Source of the DNA: Verrucomicrobiota bacterium
Lineage (GTDB): Bacteria; Verrucomicrobiota; Verrucomicrobiia; Verrucomicrobiales; DEV007
Length of the DNA: 35,839 nucleotides
NCBI GenBank assembly: GCA_024277195.1
Contig: JAJRVS010000052.1
Location: 1 to 35,839 of the forward strand
Direction: 5' to 3'
Within the stretch, counting starts at the first letter, position 1. Each line of letters opens with the position of its first letter. The position numbers and the translations under genes were made by a program. Below the pieces are notes generated by a model. It was not told where the DNA came from. It was given only the letters and a program-made list of their open reading frames with translations, and did not search any database. Below are positions 26,635-35,379 of the stretch, one piece after another.

Positions 26635-27684
26635 ATGAAACCCTTTGCATCGCTAATCAATATACTGGCTACTTGCTTGCTGTTTTTTGGCACTCAAAGC
26701 CTCATCCCTGCTGCCGAGCAACCTTTCCCCAAGGTTCCGATAAAAAACGGTGACCAAATTCTCTTCCTCGGTGACAGCATCACCCAAGCCGGCCTCTACG
26801 CCGCCTTCATTCAAACCTGGTTGTGGTTCGAATACCCCGAGCTAAAACTGGACATCATCGACCTCGGCCTCAATGGCGAAACCGCCAGTGGCAATAGTGA
26901 AATCGACCACCCTTATCCACGCGCCGATGTTCACGAACGCATCGATCGCATTCTAAAAAACACCGACCCTGATCTGGTATTCATCTGCTACGGCATGAAC
27001 GACGGCATCTACCAACCCTTTGCGGAAAAACGATTCATCGATTACCAACACGGCATCCAAAATTTACTGAAAAAACTGCGTAAACCCGGACGCAAAATTG
27101 TGTTAATGACCCCGCCTCCTTTTGATCTCTTCACCTTCCGCCAAGGCCATGACGTAGCTCCAAAAAACGCCCCTGTTGATTTTCTCTACAGTTACAAAGC
27201 TCCCTATCAAGACTACGATCAAGTGCTGATAAAATATGGTCAATGGATTCTCTCCCAAACCAACCAAGTTGACGCCGTAGTAGATCTGCACCCTGCTCTC
27301 ATCCAACTTATAAACAAGCGCCGCGCTTCTAATCCCGACTACAAATTCAACGACGGCATCCATCCTCCGGTTGAAGGTCACCTTGAGATGGCGCTGACTA
27401 TTTTAGATAGCCTGGGCGCTGATCGAAAACTGGCCGAAACAACTCTCAACCAACTCACCGGCATCCACCGTTTTGCCGCGACGGAGGATCAGCAACAAAA
27501 TCCCACTGAACTCTGGAGCACTGTCCAGAAACGCCACCGCTTGCTTACAGTTGCCTGGATCGAACACATCGGGCACATGAAACCCGGCAAAGCCAAAACC
27601 CCGAGCTTGAGAGACGCTCAAAAACAAGCCGCTGATATGGAAGTGGAAATCCGCCAGAGTCTGGCTGATACTAGAGGGGAATAA
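26635..27684 (+). CDS. Exported SGNH/GDSL hydrolase
   Basis: This 349-residue protein has a signal peptide (about 1-27, cleavage near AAEQ) and an SGNH fold: GDSIT with S48, LGLNGETA near 77-84, GMND with N122, and DGIHPPVEGH with D240 and H243. Such exported esterases act on acetylated polysaccharides or lipids and are common in Verrucomicrobiota. A further segment of about 95 residues follows the catalytic part. The gene lies in the same direction as its neighbours with short gaps (24 and 11 nt), so an operon is possible. Confidence 0.9.
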   Translation: MKPFASLINILATCLLFFGTQSLIPAAEQPFPKVPIKNGDQILFLGDSITQAGLYAAFIQTWLWFEYPELKLDIIDLGLNGETASGNSEIDHPYPRADVHERIDRILKNTDPDLVFICYGMNDGIYQPFAEKRFIDYQHGIQNLLKKLRKPGRKIVLMTPPPFDLFTFRQGHDVAPKNAPVDFLYSYKAPYQDYDQVLIKYGQWILSQTNQVDAVVDLHPALIQLINKRRASNPDYKFNDGIHPPVEGHLEMALTILDSLGADRKLAETTLNQLTGIHRFAATEDQQQNPTELWSTVQKRHRLLTVAWIEHIGHMKPGKAKTPSLRDAQKQAADMEVEIRQSLADTRGE

Positions 27685-27695
27685 TTTTTAAAATC

Positions 27696-28610
27696 ATGGT
27701 GACATCCCAAGCTCTTTCGCCCAACGGCCCCAAAGTTTCACAAATCGTCTTCGGCACCTGGCGCCTGCTGGATAATGACGAAACTCCGGCGACACACGAT
27801 GTCATCAAGCTGCTCGAACTCTGTCTCGAACTCGGTATCACCACTATCGACACCGCGGAAATTTACGGCCTCTACACAGTGGAAGCCGCACTCGGAAAAG
27901 CTTTCAAAGATCAGCCCGGACTGCGTGATCAATTCCAGATCATCAGCAAGTGCGGCATCGATGTGCCGTCCCAGGTAAAAAAATCGGCCGTATTGCCCCA
28001 TTACAACAGCTCGGCCGACAACCTCATCACCTGCACTGAAAAATCCCTGCGCCTGCTGAACATCGACCATCTCGACGTTCTATTAGTGCATCGCCCTGAC
28101 TGGTTCACTTCGGCAGATGACACCGCCAGCGGTCTCGACCAACTGATCAAAGACGGCAAGATTCTTCATGCTGGTGTTTCCAACTACAACCCGCATCAAT
28201 TTGACCTGCTCAATGACCGGGTGGCTCAAAAACTCGTCACCAATCAGATTGAATTCAACCTGCTACACATGGATCCGCTGGAGGACGGATCACTGAGCCA
28301 ATGCGAGCGACAACACATTCGTCCGATGGCCTGGTCCCCGCTCGGCGGGGGACGCCTGTTTGACCAGGATAACGAAGCCGGGCTTCGCATTCGCAAGTGC
28401 ATTGATGACATGCGTCACAAATACGACGACATTGACGACGCCGCTCTGGCTCTCGCCTGGATCCTGGCACACCCATCTCAACCTCGTGTGATTCTCGGAA
28501 CCACTCAAGGCAAACGCATCCACTCTTCCTCCCTCGCAGCAAATATCCAATTAGACCGACAGGACTGGTATGCTCTGTGGCAGGCAGCCAAAGGTCAATC
28601 GGTGCCCTGA
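27696..28610 (+). CDS. Aldo/keto reductase
   Basis: This 304-residue protein is an NADPH-type aldo/keto reductase with a TIM barrel. The catalytic tetrad is clear: D52 and Y57 in DTAEIYG, K85 in ISKCG, and H132 in VHRPD. The layout resembles the YdhF subfamily of E. coli. It should reduce carbonyl compounds in the cytosol; the substrate is open. It starts 11 nt after the GDSL hydrolase gene. Confidence 0.9.
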   Translation: MVTSQALSPNGPKVSQIVFGTWRLLDNDETPATHDVIKLLELCLELGITTIDTAEIYGLYTVEAALGKAFKDQPGLRDQFQIISKCGIDVPSQVKKSAVLPHYNSSADNLITCTEKSLRLLNIDHLDVLLVHRPDWFTSADDTASGLDQLIKDGKILHAGVSNYNPHQFDLLNDRVAQKLVTNQIEFNLLHMDPLEDGSLSQCERQHIRPMAWSPLGGGRLFDQDNEAGLRIRKCIDDMRHKYDDIDDAALALAWILAHPSQPRVILGTTQGKRIHSSSLAANIQLDRQDWYALWQAAKGQSVP

Positions 28611-28629
28611 TAAAACATCCCCAAACACC

Positions 28630-29853
28630 ATGCAATACAAATACACCCATCACGCGCTGAGTCTCTGCGTCCTATTCTTCGTTTCGATCCTATCCGCGCA
28701 CGCCGCGCCGAAGGTCACCACTCTTGAGGTAGGCACCAGCGCCCCCGATTTCGCCCTGCCCGGCATCGACGGCAAAGACCACTCGCTCGCCGATTATGCC
28801 AACAGTGACATCCTAGCTATATTGTTCACCTGCAACCATTGCCCGTCCGCCCAAGCGGTCGAAAGCCGGGTCAAAAAAATGGTCACTGATTACCAGGAGC
28901 AAAGCTTCCAACTGGTCGCTATTTCACCCAATCACGCAGAGTCATTGCGGCTCAACGAACTCGGTTACTCGGTTTACGGCGACACCTTGGTCGAAATGAA
29001 AAAACACGCCGACGAACAGAAATTCAACTTCCCTTACCTCTTTGATGGCAAAACCCAAAACACAGCCCGTGCTTACGGCGCTCAAGCCACACCACATATT
29101 TTCATTTTCGACAAAGACCGCAAACTGCAATACGTCGGTCGCATCGACGACTCCCGCTATGGCGATCCCTCACTGGTGAAATCCCACGACGCACGTAATG
29201 CCATCGACGCCCTGCTGGCCGGCAAGACTCCGAACGTCAGTAAAACCCGCGCCCACGGCTGCTCGACCAAATGGGCACACAAACAGGATCTGGTTCTCCA
29301 ATACAACGAGGAGTTCGAGAAAAAACCGGTCACACTCGAAGACATCGACGCCGCCGGGATAAAAAAACTCGCCTCCAACTCAAGTGATAAACTGCGCCTG
29401 ATCAATCTCTGGGCCACTTGGTGCCCCCCCTGCATTGCAGAATTTCCCGAACTGGTGAAAATCGGACGTCAATTTGAAACCCGCGGTTTTGACTTCATCT
29501 CAATCAGCATGGATGCCGGAGAAATGAAAAAACAAGCGCTGGACTTTCTGCAACAGGAGCACGCCGCCCTGCCACGATTGACCGAGAAATCCGTGATCAA
29601 AGAAGGACGCAAAACCAACAATTATATCTTCACCGGAGACGACACCGATGCTCTGGCGGAAGCTCTCGACCCGCAATGGGAGGGGCCGCTACCCTATTCC
29701 ATCCTAGTCGCACCCGGCGGTAAAATCATCTTCCGCCAAGCCGGCGAAATTGATCCAATCGAATTGAAAACAGAAATACTCAAACACCTGGGGCGCTTTT
29801 ACACCCCTCCGGCCAAATCCCAAGCTGCCGGTGAAACTAAAAAAGCCAAATAA
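28630..29853 (+). CDS. Exported tandem thioredoxin-fold protein
   Basis: This 407-residue protein has a signal peptide (about 1-26) and two thioredoxin folds. The first (about 30-195) is peroxiredoxin-like: GTSAPDFALPGIDGKD, then LFTCNHCPS with C68 and C71, and a cis-Pro in ATPHIF. The second (about 235-400) is TlpA/ResA-like with WATWCPPC (C265, C268). The ATG at 28630 is chosen because the signal peptide starts there; the frame is open further upstream to 28570 within the previous gene. It may handle disulfides or cytochrome assembly in the periplasm. No cytochrome gene is near. Confidence 0.87.
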   Translation: MQYKYTHHALSLCVLFFVSILSAHAAPKVTTLEVGTSAPDFALPGIDGKDHSLADYANSDILAILFTCNHCPSAQAVESRVKKMVTDYQEQSFQLVAISPNHAESLRLNELGYSVYGDTLVEMKKHADEQKFNFPYLFDGKTQNTARAYGAQATPHIFIFDKDRKLQYVGRIDDSRYGDPSLVKSHDARNAIDALLAGKTPNVSKTRAHGCSTKWAHKQDLVLQYNEEFEKKPVTLEDIDAAGIKKLASNSSDKLRLINLWATWCPPCIAEFPELVKIGRQFETRGFDFISISMDAGEMKKQALDFLQQEHAALPRLTEKSVIKEGRKTNNYIFTGDDTDALAEALDPQWEGPLPYSILVAPGGKIIFRQAGEIDPIELKTEILKHLGRFYTPPAKSQAAGETKKAK

Positions 29854-29865
29854 AGCTTGCTCCTT

Positions 29866-29956
29866 TTGACTTCCATTTTCCAAAAAAATCCCTATAATAC
29901 AGCCACTCACCCGAAAATTTCATTTTGACATAAGGGGTGATAGAGGCTTTTAGGAT
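29866..29956 (+). promoter_or_regulatory. Promoter region of the lipoprotein gene
   Basis: A perfect TATAAT (29893-29898) follows TTGACT (29866-29871) at a long spacing of 21 nt. A perfect TTGACA (29925-29930) is followed by TAGGAT (29951-29956) at 20 nt. TCACCC (29907-29912) and GGGTGA (29935-29940) form an inverted repeat around the second -35 box, which might be an operator. Both spacings are long, so the exact start is uncertain. Confidence 0.4.
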
Positions 29957-29971
29957 ACGATACCAATCACT

Positions 29972-30457
29972 ATGAAACTACTTTCGGGAACCTTCACCCT
30001 TCTGGCTGCTGCTTTAATGCTACTCGGCAGCACCTCCTGCTCCACCTCGGACCGCAGCGCATCCGCTGTCACCAAGGTCAAATATTATCACCTCGATCCG
30101 ACCGTCCGGGTTCGGACTTACGACCGGATGATCAGCTTTGAGGAACGTTATTACCGCCATGGCGCCGTAGACAACCCGCAACTACTGGAAAAAGTAGGCC
30201 ACTACTACAGCGTGTTTTGGAGAACAAAAGACCGCGACGCAGACGTCAAACTACGACTGGACTACCGCCACCAGGCAACCGGCCCCAAAGAATACTCCTT
30301 TGAAGTTGCCGTGGACAAAGTACGTCGCCGCAATGTGACTAAATTTGCCGTGATCGGAGACGAATACACAAAACTTGGAACCGTAACTGCTTGGAAAGTT
30401 TCGCTGATCATCAACGGCGAAGTCGCGGGTGAGAATAAATCTTTCCTCTGGGAATAA
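29972..30457 (+). CDS. Small putative lipoprotein of unknown function
   Basis: This 161-residue protein begins with a basic and hydrophobic leader and a lipobox-like GSTSC with Cys23, so it is probably an outer-envelope lipoprotein; the box is not ideal. The mature part is rich in Tyr, Arg and charged residues (KVKYYHLDPTVRVRTYDRM, then beta-strand-like stretches ending NGEVAGENKSFLWE). I do not recognise a family. It has its own promoter-like region and is followed by a 213-bp gap with three inverted repeats. Confidence 0.75.
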   Translation: MKLLSGTFTLLAAALMLLGSTSCSTSDRSASAVTKVKYYHLDPTVRVRTYDRMISFEERYYRHGAVDNPQLLEKVGHYYSVFWRTKDRDADVKLRLDYRHQATGPKEYSFEVAVDKVRRRNVTKFAVIGDEYTKLGTVTAWKVSLIINGEVAGENKSFLWE

Positions 30458-30482
30458 AATTTGCACAACTCTAAACCTAACA

Positions 30483-30505
30483 AGCTCGAACTACCATCTC
30501 GAGCT
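30483..30505 (+). terminator. Hairpin behind the lipoprotein gene
   Basis: AGCTCGA (30483-30489) pairs perfectly with TCGAGCT (30499-30505) over a 9-nt loop, 25 nt after the stop. A T-rich TTCTTTT follows about 11 nt later. It may end the lipoprotein transcript. Confidence 0.4.
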
Positions 30506-30523
30506 CTAGGCGGTGATTCTTTT

Positions 30524-30636
30524 GGCTTGTCCATACCGAATCGCGAGCATGTTATTGTTTATTCACAGCGACAAGCCCGCCTTGCTGATGCATCCTACCA
30601 AGCAAACATCTGCCTGGCTGCATTTTACCGCAGATG
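30524..30636 (+). other. Two further perfect stems before the STAS gene
   Basis: GGCTTGTC (30524-30531) pairs with GACAAGCC (30570-30577) over a 38-nt loop, and CATCTGC (30607-30613) pairs with GCAGATG (30630-30636) over 16 nt. They could form a structured leader or small RNA; no known RNA family is recognised. Confidence 0.35.
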
Positions 30637-30670
30637 ACAATCCTCCACCCCCCTAATTTTTGCGAAAATA

Positions 30671-31204
30671 ATGACCCCGGTGAATAGTAACGATGGAGAC
30701 ATACTCGTCAGTTGCTTCGACAATGTCGACTGGATCCGCGTGGAGGGAAAAGGTTCCTTTCAAAACAGCGGCAAGGTGAAAGAATTCACCCGCCAGAGCT
30801 TCGACAAAGGCCATCGTAATTTTGTCATCGATCTGGAAAACTGCCCTGCGGTCGACTCGACCTTCATGGGCACGCTCGCATCCATGGCGCTCAAGCTGCG
30901 CTACGAACCCGAAGGACGTGTGGATGTCATCAACGCCACCGGCCGCACCCGCGACGCCATGACTAGCCTTGGCCTTCATTGCCTGCTGGAGATGGACGAC
31001 GACGGCAGCGCATGGAAAGACGAGCGTGAACTCGTCGCCCTGAATCTAGGCAAGCCCCTGCCGCCACACGACGACCTGAGCAAACGAGAGGAAACCGCCA
31101 ATGTACTGGCTGCCCACGAAGCCCTGGTTGAAGCTAACAATGATAATTTTTCCCGCTTCAAAGATGTGTTGGAGTATTTGAAAGACGACCTCGATGGTGA
31201 TTAA
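30671..31204 (+). CDS. STAS-domain protein (anti-anti-sigma-like) with C-terminal extension
   Basis: This 177-residue protein has a STAS fold at about 10-112: FVIDLENCPAVDSTFMGTL carries the DS(T)xG-type motif with S63 as the likely phosphorylated residue. A helical, acidic extension (about 115-177) follows. In partner switching such a protein binds an anti-sigma kinase when unphosphorylated. The phosphatase gene that could reactivate it is 65 bp downstream. No RsbW-type kinase lies in the window. Confidence 0.87.
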   Translation: MTPVNSNDGDILVSCFDNVDWIRVEGKGSFQNSGKVKEFTRQSFDKGHRNFVIDLENCPAVDSTFMGTLASMALKLRYEPEGRVDVINATGRTRDAMTSLGLHCLLEMDDDGSAWKDERELVALNLGKPLPPHDDLSKREETANVLAAHEALVEANNDNFSRFKDVLEYLKDDLDGD

Positions 31205-31269
31205 AACACATAACGGGTCTCCACTAGCTTCCCCACCCCTCAAGTAGTGCCACACGGGTTCGACCGCTG

Positions 31270-32721
31270 ATGAACAGTCCCATTTATCTCATACTTATCG
31301 CCATCCTCTTGGCCGTCGTCGTGTTACTCTATCGGCGGCTGAATAAAAAAATCGCCCAGCTGAGCGTTGAGAAGGAGGCTATCGAAGTCGAAGAGCATCG
31401 CTTGTTTGACTTTCTCCATGGCCTCGGAGCTGCGTTACAAGAAGACAGCTCGCCCCCCAGCATGCACCGTTATATCGTCAACGGAGTCATCCGCGTAGTC
31501 AAAGCCGACGCCGGCGTGCTCTACTTGCTCGATACATCCGCCAAAAAATTGGTTCCCGTCTGCCTGAGCAAACAATTAGCGCCCGTCATCCCTCTGTCCG
31601 CTGATCTGGTCAAAAAAGCCACCGACAATGCCAACTCCCTACGAAGCTATTTGAGCTTGGCCACTGCTAAGATGGACTCCGGACTGCTCGGCAAAACACT
31701 GCAGGACGAAAAGCCTCTTTTTGCCCCGGCATTAACTAAACACCCTCTTTTCGAAGGCAGCAGTAATCCTTTTCAGGAAAACCTGGCAGTCATGACGGCA
31801 CCACTCATTTACGGGAAGAAAAAAATCGGCGTGCTCGCCGTCACCAAACACCACTCCGCGCAACCGGAAGAACCGGGCTTCACCGCCAATGACATCGACG
31901 TTTTCACCTCCATCGCCGAGCAGAGCTCCGTTGCCCTCGGCAGCGCCCTCATCCACACCGAAGCACACGAAAAACACCAACTCGAACAGGAATTGCGCAA
32001 TGCCAGTGAAATCCAACGCATCCTGCTACCCCGCTCCTCTCCCGGACTCAAAAACTATCATCTGGCAGCCACCTTCACGGCTGCCAAAATGGTCAGTGGC
32101 GACTACTACGATTATATCCCAGTAGACGATCACCACTGGGGGGTTGTGATCGGTGACGTCTGCGGTAAAGGCATCCCCGCGTCGCTCATCATGGCCATGT
32201 GCCGTAGCGTGCTCAGAAGCAGCGCGGGCGGACAATTTTCTCCAGCTCATGTACTGCATGCGCTCAACCGCGTGATTTTCCCGGATATCCGTGAGGACAT
32301 GTTCATCAGCCTGCTCTACCTCATCATCAAAGATGACAGCGGCGATATCGTGATGGCCCGGGCGGGTCACGACCCGCCGCTGCTCTGCCACCACGATCAA
32401 GAAGGTTCCATCGAAACCCTGGTCCCCGCAGGTATGGCAGCAGGCATTGACATGGGGGATGTTTTTGACCGCATCGTTCAAGATTACCGTTTCACCATGA
32501 AAACCGGAGATGTGCTCCTGCTCTACACTGATGGAGTCACGGAAACGCTCGACGCCGAAGGCGAGGAATTCGGCGTGGAAAGGCTCTCGGATGTGCTCAA
32601 GGCCTCTCACCACGAAGGCGCCGATGTTGTTATCGAAAAAATTTCTGCTGCGTTAAAGGACTTCAGCGGACATGACCAGCAAATCGACGACATCACCTTG
32701 ATTGCTGTCGAAAAGCGTTGA
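31270..32721 (+). CDS. Membrane-anchored GAF-SpoIIE PP2C phosphatase
   Basis: This 483-residue protein has one membrane helix (4-21), a short linker, a GAF sensor domain at about 45-230, a helix (235-252), and a SpoIIE/RsbU-type PP2C domain from about 260 to the end. Metal-site motifs are present: SGDYYD at 276-281, GDVCGKG at 295-301, AGH at 365-367, YTDGVTE at 419-425 and DDIT at 473-476. It should dephosphorylate a STAS protein in response to a signal bound by GAF; the STAS gene just upstream is the obvious partner. The domain layout has no RsbW-like ATPase. Confidence 0.92.
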   Translation: MNSPIYLILIAILLAVVVLLYRRLNKKIAQLSVEKEAIEVEEHRLFDFLHGLGAALQEDSSPPSMHRYIVNGVIRVVKADAGVLYLLDTSAKKLVPVCLSKQLAPVIPLSADLVKKATDNANSLRSYLSLATAKMDSGLLGKTLQDEKPLFAPALTKHPLFEGSSNPFQENLAVMTAPLIYGKKKIGVLAVTKHHSAQPEEPGFTANDIDVFTSIAEQSSVALGSALIHTEAHEKHQLEQELRNASEIQRILLPRSSPGLKNYHLAATFTAAKMVSGDYYDYIPVDDHHWGVVIGDVCGKGIPASLIMAMCRSVLRSSAGGQFSPAHVLHALNRVIFPDIREDMFISLLYLIIKDDSGDIVMARAGHDPPLLCHHDQEGSIETLVPAGMAAGIDMGDVFDRIVQDYRFTMKTGDVLLLYTDGVTETLDAEGEEFGVERLSDVLKASHHEGADVVIEKISAALKDFSGHDQQIDDITLIAVEKR

Positions 32722-32802
32722 ATAGTCCCGTCCCTTGACTGAACACCTGATGACTCGGGAAAAATTCAGCCAAATCAATGCAATCACTTACAAGCGGATG
32801 CC

Positions 32803-33390
32803 ATGACAAACGATCCTAAACAAGAAACCACTCCTGAAGATAATGTCGAAGAACTGAACATCGACGAAATATCCCAGGATCACGAAGAGAGCGAAGCTAC
32901 CCAAGCGGAGGCTGAAGATAAGCAAGCAGCAGGGACTCCTGAAAACGAAGTCGAAAAATGGCGCAATCTGGCACACCGCAACCAAGCTGAACTGGAAAAT
33001 TTTCGCAAACGCATGGCGCGTGACAAAATGGACGCGATCCAATACAGCAACCTCGGTCTGCTGGAAGAATTATTGCCCATTATTGACAACTTTGAAATGG
33101 GACTGATGGCAGCCAAGGACGTCTCTGCAGAATCAGTCATTTACCAGGGCATGAACATGGTTCACCAGCAGATGCAAAATTTTCTCACCGACCATGGAGT
33201 CGAACGCATCTAAGCCACCCTCAAAAAATTCGACCCCAATCTACACGAAGCCCTCGAGCAGCGCCACAGCGACGAAGTGCCTGAAGGCGATGTGATCCAA
33301 ACCACCCGCCACGGCTACAAATGTAAGGATCGGCTGTTGCGCGCCTCTAACGTAGTGGTCTCGAAAGGTCCCGAGTCCGCCGCAGAATAA
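32803..33390 (+). pseudogene. grpE: GrpE nucleotide exchange factor, interrupted by an in-frame TAA
   Basis: Residues 1-136 give an acidic N-terminus, then EKWRNLAHRNQAELENFRKRM (coiled coil) and the four-helix part ending HGVERI. A TAA at 33211-33213 follows. In the same frame, 58 more residues continue with FDPNLHEALEQ, VIQTTRHGYKCKDRLLRASNVVVSK, the typical GrpE C-terminal beta domain that contacts DnaK. The stop takes the place of one residue with no gap, so a single base change (for example from GAA) explains it. A sequencing error, a real nonsense mutation or readthrough all remain possible. A truncated product would lack the DnaK-binding beta domain. dnaJ follows 21 bp later. Confidence 0.88.
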
Positions 33391-33411
33391 TTTTCTACTT
33401 AATTCCTAACC

Positions 33412-34587
33412 ATGGCAACTATGGCCAAACGATGTTATTACGAAGTTCTCAGCGTCAGCCGGGAAGAAACCAAAGACGGTATCAAAAAATCTTACCGCAA
33501 ACTCGCGGTGAAATTTCACCCTGACAAAAACCCCGACGACGACACCGCCGAAGATAAATTCAAGGAAATCGGCGAGGCTTATGAAGTCCTCAGTGACGAG
33601 CAAAAGCGCGCCGCTTATGATCGCTACGGACATGGCGCTTTCGGCGGCGGTGGCCCGACGGCTGGTCGCGGCGGCGGAGCGGGTGGCTTCCACGACCCCT
33701 TTGACATTTTCCGTGATGCGTTTGGATCACAAGGCGGTGGTGGAGGCAGTATCTTTGATGAAATTTTTGGCAATGCCGGTGGTGGACGTCGGCGCCAGAA
33801 ACAAGGTCTCAAACGTGCCGGCGCCGACTTGCGCTACGATTTGCAAATCAGCCTCGAAGAAGCTGCATTTGGTATCGAAAAAGAACTCGACCTCGAAAAA
33901 ATGGGGCGCTGTGATCGCTGCGAAGGTTCGGGTTCGACCAAGAGTGGTGAAGTGCGTTCCTGCGGAACTTGCGGAGGAGTTGGCCAGGTCGTCGCTTCCC
34001 GTGGTTTTTTCCAAGTCCAACAACCTTGCCCTTCTTGTAACGGTGCTGGTGAAACCATCGCCGATCCCTGTAACTCATGTAACGGCGAAGGACGGGTCAA
34101 AAAAACCAGCCGCATCAAACTCAAAATTCCAGCAGGAATCAGCCAGTCTTCCCGCCTACGCTCATCAGGCAATGGCGAGGCGGGCATCTGCAAAGGCCCC
34201 TCCGGCGACCTCTATGTGGTTATTCATTTGCGCGAACATGAAATCTTTGAGCGCGAAGAAGACGACCTCTATTGTGAAATGCCCATCTCATTTGCCCACG
34301 CCACACTCGGCGGTGAACTGGTGGTGCCCACTTTGGAAGGGAAAGCTTCGATAAAAATTCCTGCAGGCACACAAACCGGCACCGTTTTCAGGCTGCGTGC
34401 CAAGGGCATGCCCATACTCGGATCCAACAACAAAGGCGACCTTTTGGTCAATACCCAGATCGAAGTCCCCACTCGATTGAATAAAGAACAAAAAGACAAA
34501 CTACAAGACTTCGCTGAAAGCATCGGAGAAGAAAATTCTCCCATCCATGAGACCTTCTTCGAAAAAGCCAAAAAGTTTTTCAAATAA
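33412..34587 (+). CDS. dnaJ: Chaperone protein DnaJ
   Basis: This 391-residue protein is a class I Hsp40 that delivers substrates to DnaK and stimulates its ATPase. The J domain carries HPD at 36-38, followed by a Gly/Phe-rich region (about 73-125). Four zinc repeats follow: CDRCEGSG (167), CGTCGGVG (184), CPSCNGAG (206) and CNSCNGEG (220). Then come the two C-terminal beta domains. A second Met at residue 4 (33421) may be the real start, as the conserved MAKRxYYEVL begins there. It lies between grpE and rsmE; dnaK is not in the window. Confidence 0.95.
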   Translation: MATMAKRCYYEVLSVSREETKDGIKKSYRKLAVKFHPDKNPDDDTAEDKFKEIGEAYEVLSDEQKRAAYDRYGHGAFGGGGPTAGRGGGAGGFHDPFDIFRDAFGSQGGGGGSIFDEIFGNAGGGRRRQKQGLKRAGADLRYDLQISLEEAAFGIEKELDLEKMGRCDRCEGSGSTKSGEVRSCGTCGGVGQVVASRGFFQVQQPCPSCNGAGETIADPCNSCNGEGRVKKTSRIKLKIPAGISQSSRLRSSGNGEAGICKGPSGDLYVVIHLREHEIFEREEDDLYCEMPISFAHATLGGELVVPTLEGKASIKIPAGTQTGTVFRLRAKGMPILGSNNKGDLLVNTQIEVPTRLNKEQKDKLQDFAESIGEENSPIHETFFEKAKKFFK

Positions 34588-34605
34588 ACAATCATCCTTC
34601 ATCAA

Positions 34606-35379
34606 ATGTCCCAGCACCGATTCTACATTCCCGCCGAAATCTGGAACCCTGAATCACTGGCACTCTGTGAGAGTGAAGCCAAACACTGCGCTGAAGTTTT
34701 GCGTTGTAAAGTCGGCGAGCGCATCACCGTGTTCAATGGCCAGGGCACCGAAGCTATCACCGAAATCGCCTCCCTCGAATCAGGCAGACGCCACATAACA
34801 CTCCAGCTGATCGCGCTCAACAAAACCCCTCGCCCACCAGCTCACCTCACTCTGGGACAAGCCATTCCCAAGGGCAAAAACATGGATCTCATCGTCCAGA
34901 AAGCGACCGAGCTCGGAGCCTCGCAAGTTACTCCCTTGTTATCAGAACGTACGGTGGTCAAACTCGATGCAGCCGAAGCCGAAAAAAAACGCACCAAGTG
35001 GCAAAAAGTCGCGCTCGAAGCCTGTAAGCAATGTGGTCAAAACTGGCTGCCTCAAATCGCCCCGATCCGATCCGTAGAAAGTTTCCTCTCCGCACAAGGC
35101 AAAACCCCTCCCCAAGCCGCCGAACTGCGACTCATCGCCGCCCTACACCCTGACGCCCAATCCTTGAAAAACATCCTCTCAGCAGAAGAAGCCGGCGCTA
35201 AGAGCACTCCCCAAGCAGCCACCATCCTGATCGGCCCCGAGGGTGACTTCACCCCCGCCGAACTCTCCACCGCCGTGACCGCCGGTTTCCGCCCCCTGTC
35301 TCTCGGCCCCATCGTCCTGCGCAGCGAAACCGCCGCCATTTACGCCCTCAGCGTGCTCGCACACGAGCTCATGCGCTGA
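34606..35379 (+). CDS. rsmE: 16S rRNA (uracil-1498-N3)-methyltransferase RsmE
   Basis: This 257-residue SPOUT-class enzyme methylates U1498 of 16S rRNA. The N-terminal PUA-like part (about 1-75) is followed by GQAIPKGKNMDLIVQKATELG, and the knot region LIGPEGDFTPAEL and LGPIVLRSETAAIYALSVL is characteristic. Length is normal. It starts 18 nt after dnaJ, a neighbour order seen in other bacteria. Its end overlaps the converging transposase gene by 11 nt. Confidence 0.94.
   Translation: MSQHRFYIPAEIWNPESLALCESEAKHCAEVLRCKVGERITVFNGQGTEAITEIASLESGRRHITLQLIALNKTPRPPAHLTLGQAIPKGKNMDLIVQKATELGASQVTPLLSERTVVKLDAAEAEKKRTKWQKVALEACKQCGQNWLPQIAPIRSVESFLSAQGKTPPQAAELRLIAALHPDAQSLKNILSAEEAGAKSTPQAATILIGPEGDFTPAELSTAVTAGFRPLSLGPIVLRSETAAIYALSVLAHELMR

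Noticed and set aside
32722-32802. CIRCE (HrcA) operator or heat-shock sigma promoter before grpE
   Set aside because: No TTAGCACTC-N9-GAGTGCTAA or close variant and no convincing sigma-32-type boxes in the 81-bp gap.
33581-34354. 257-residue overlapping frame within dnaJ
   Set aside because: It is a shadow of dnaJ in another frame, with no domain pattern of its own; dnaJ explains the whole region.
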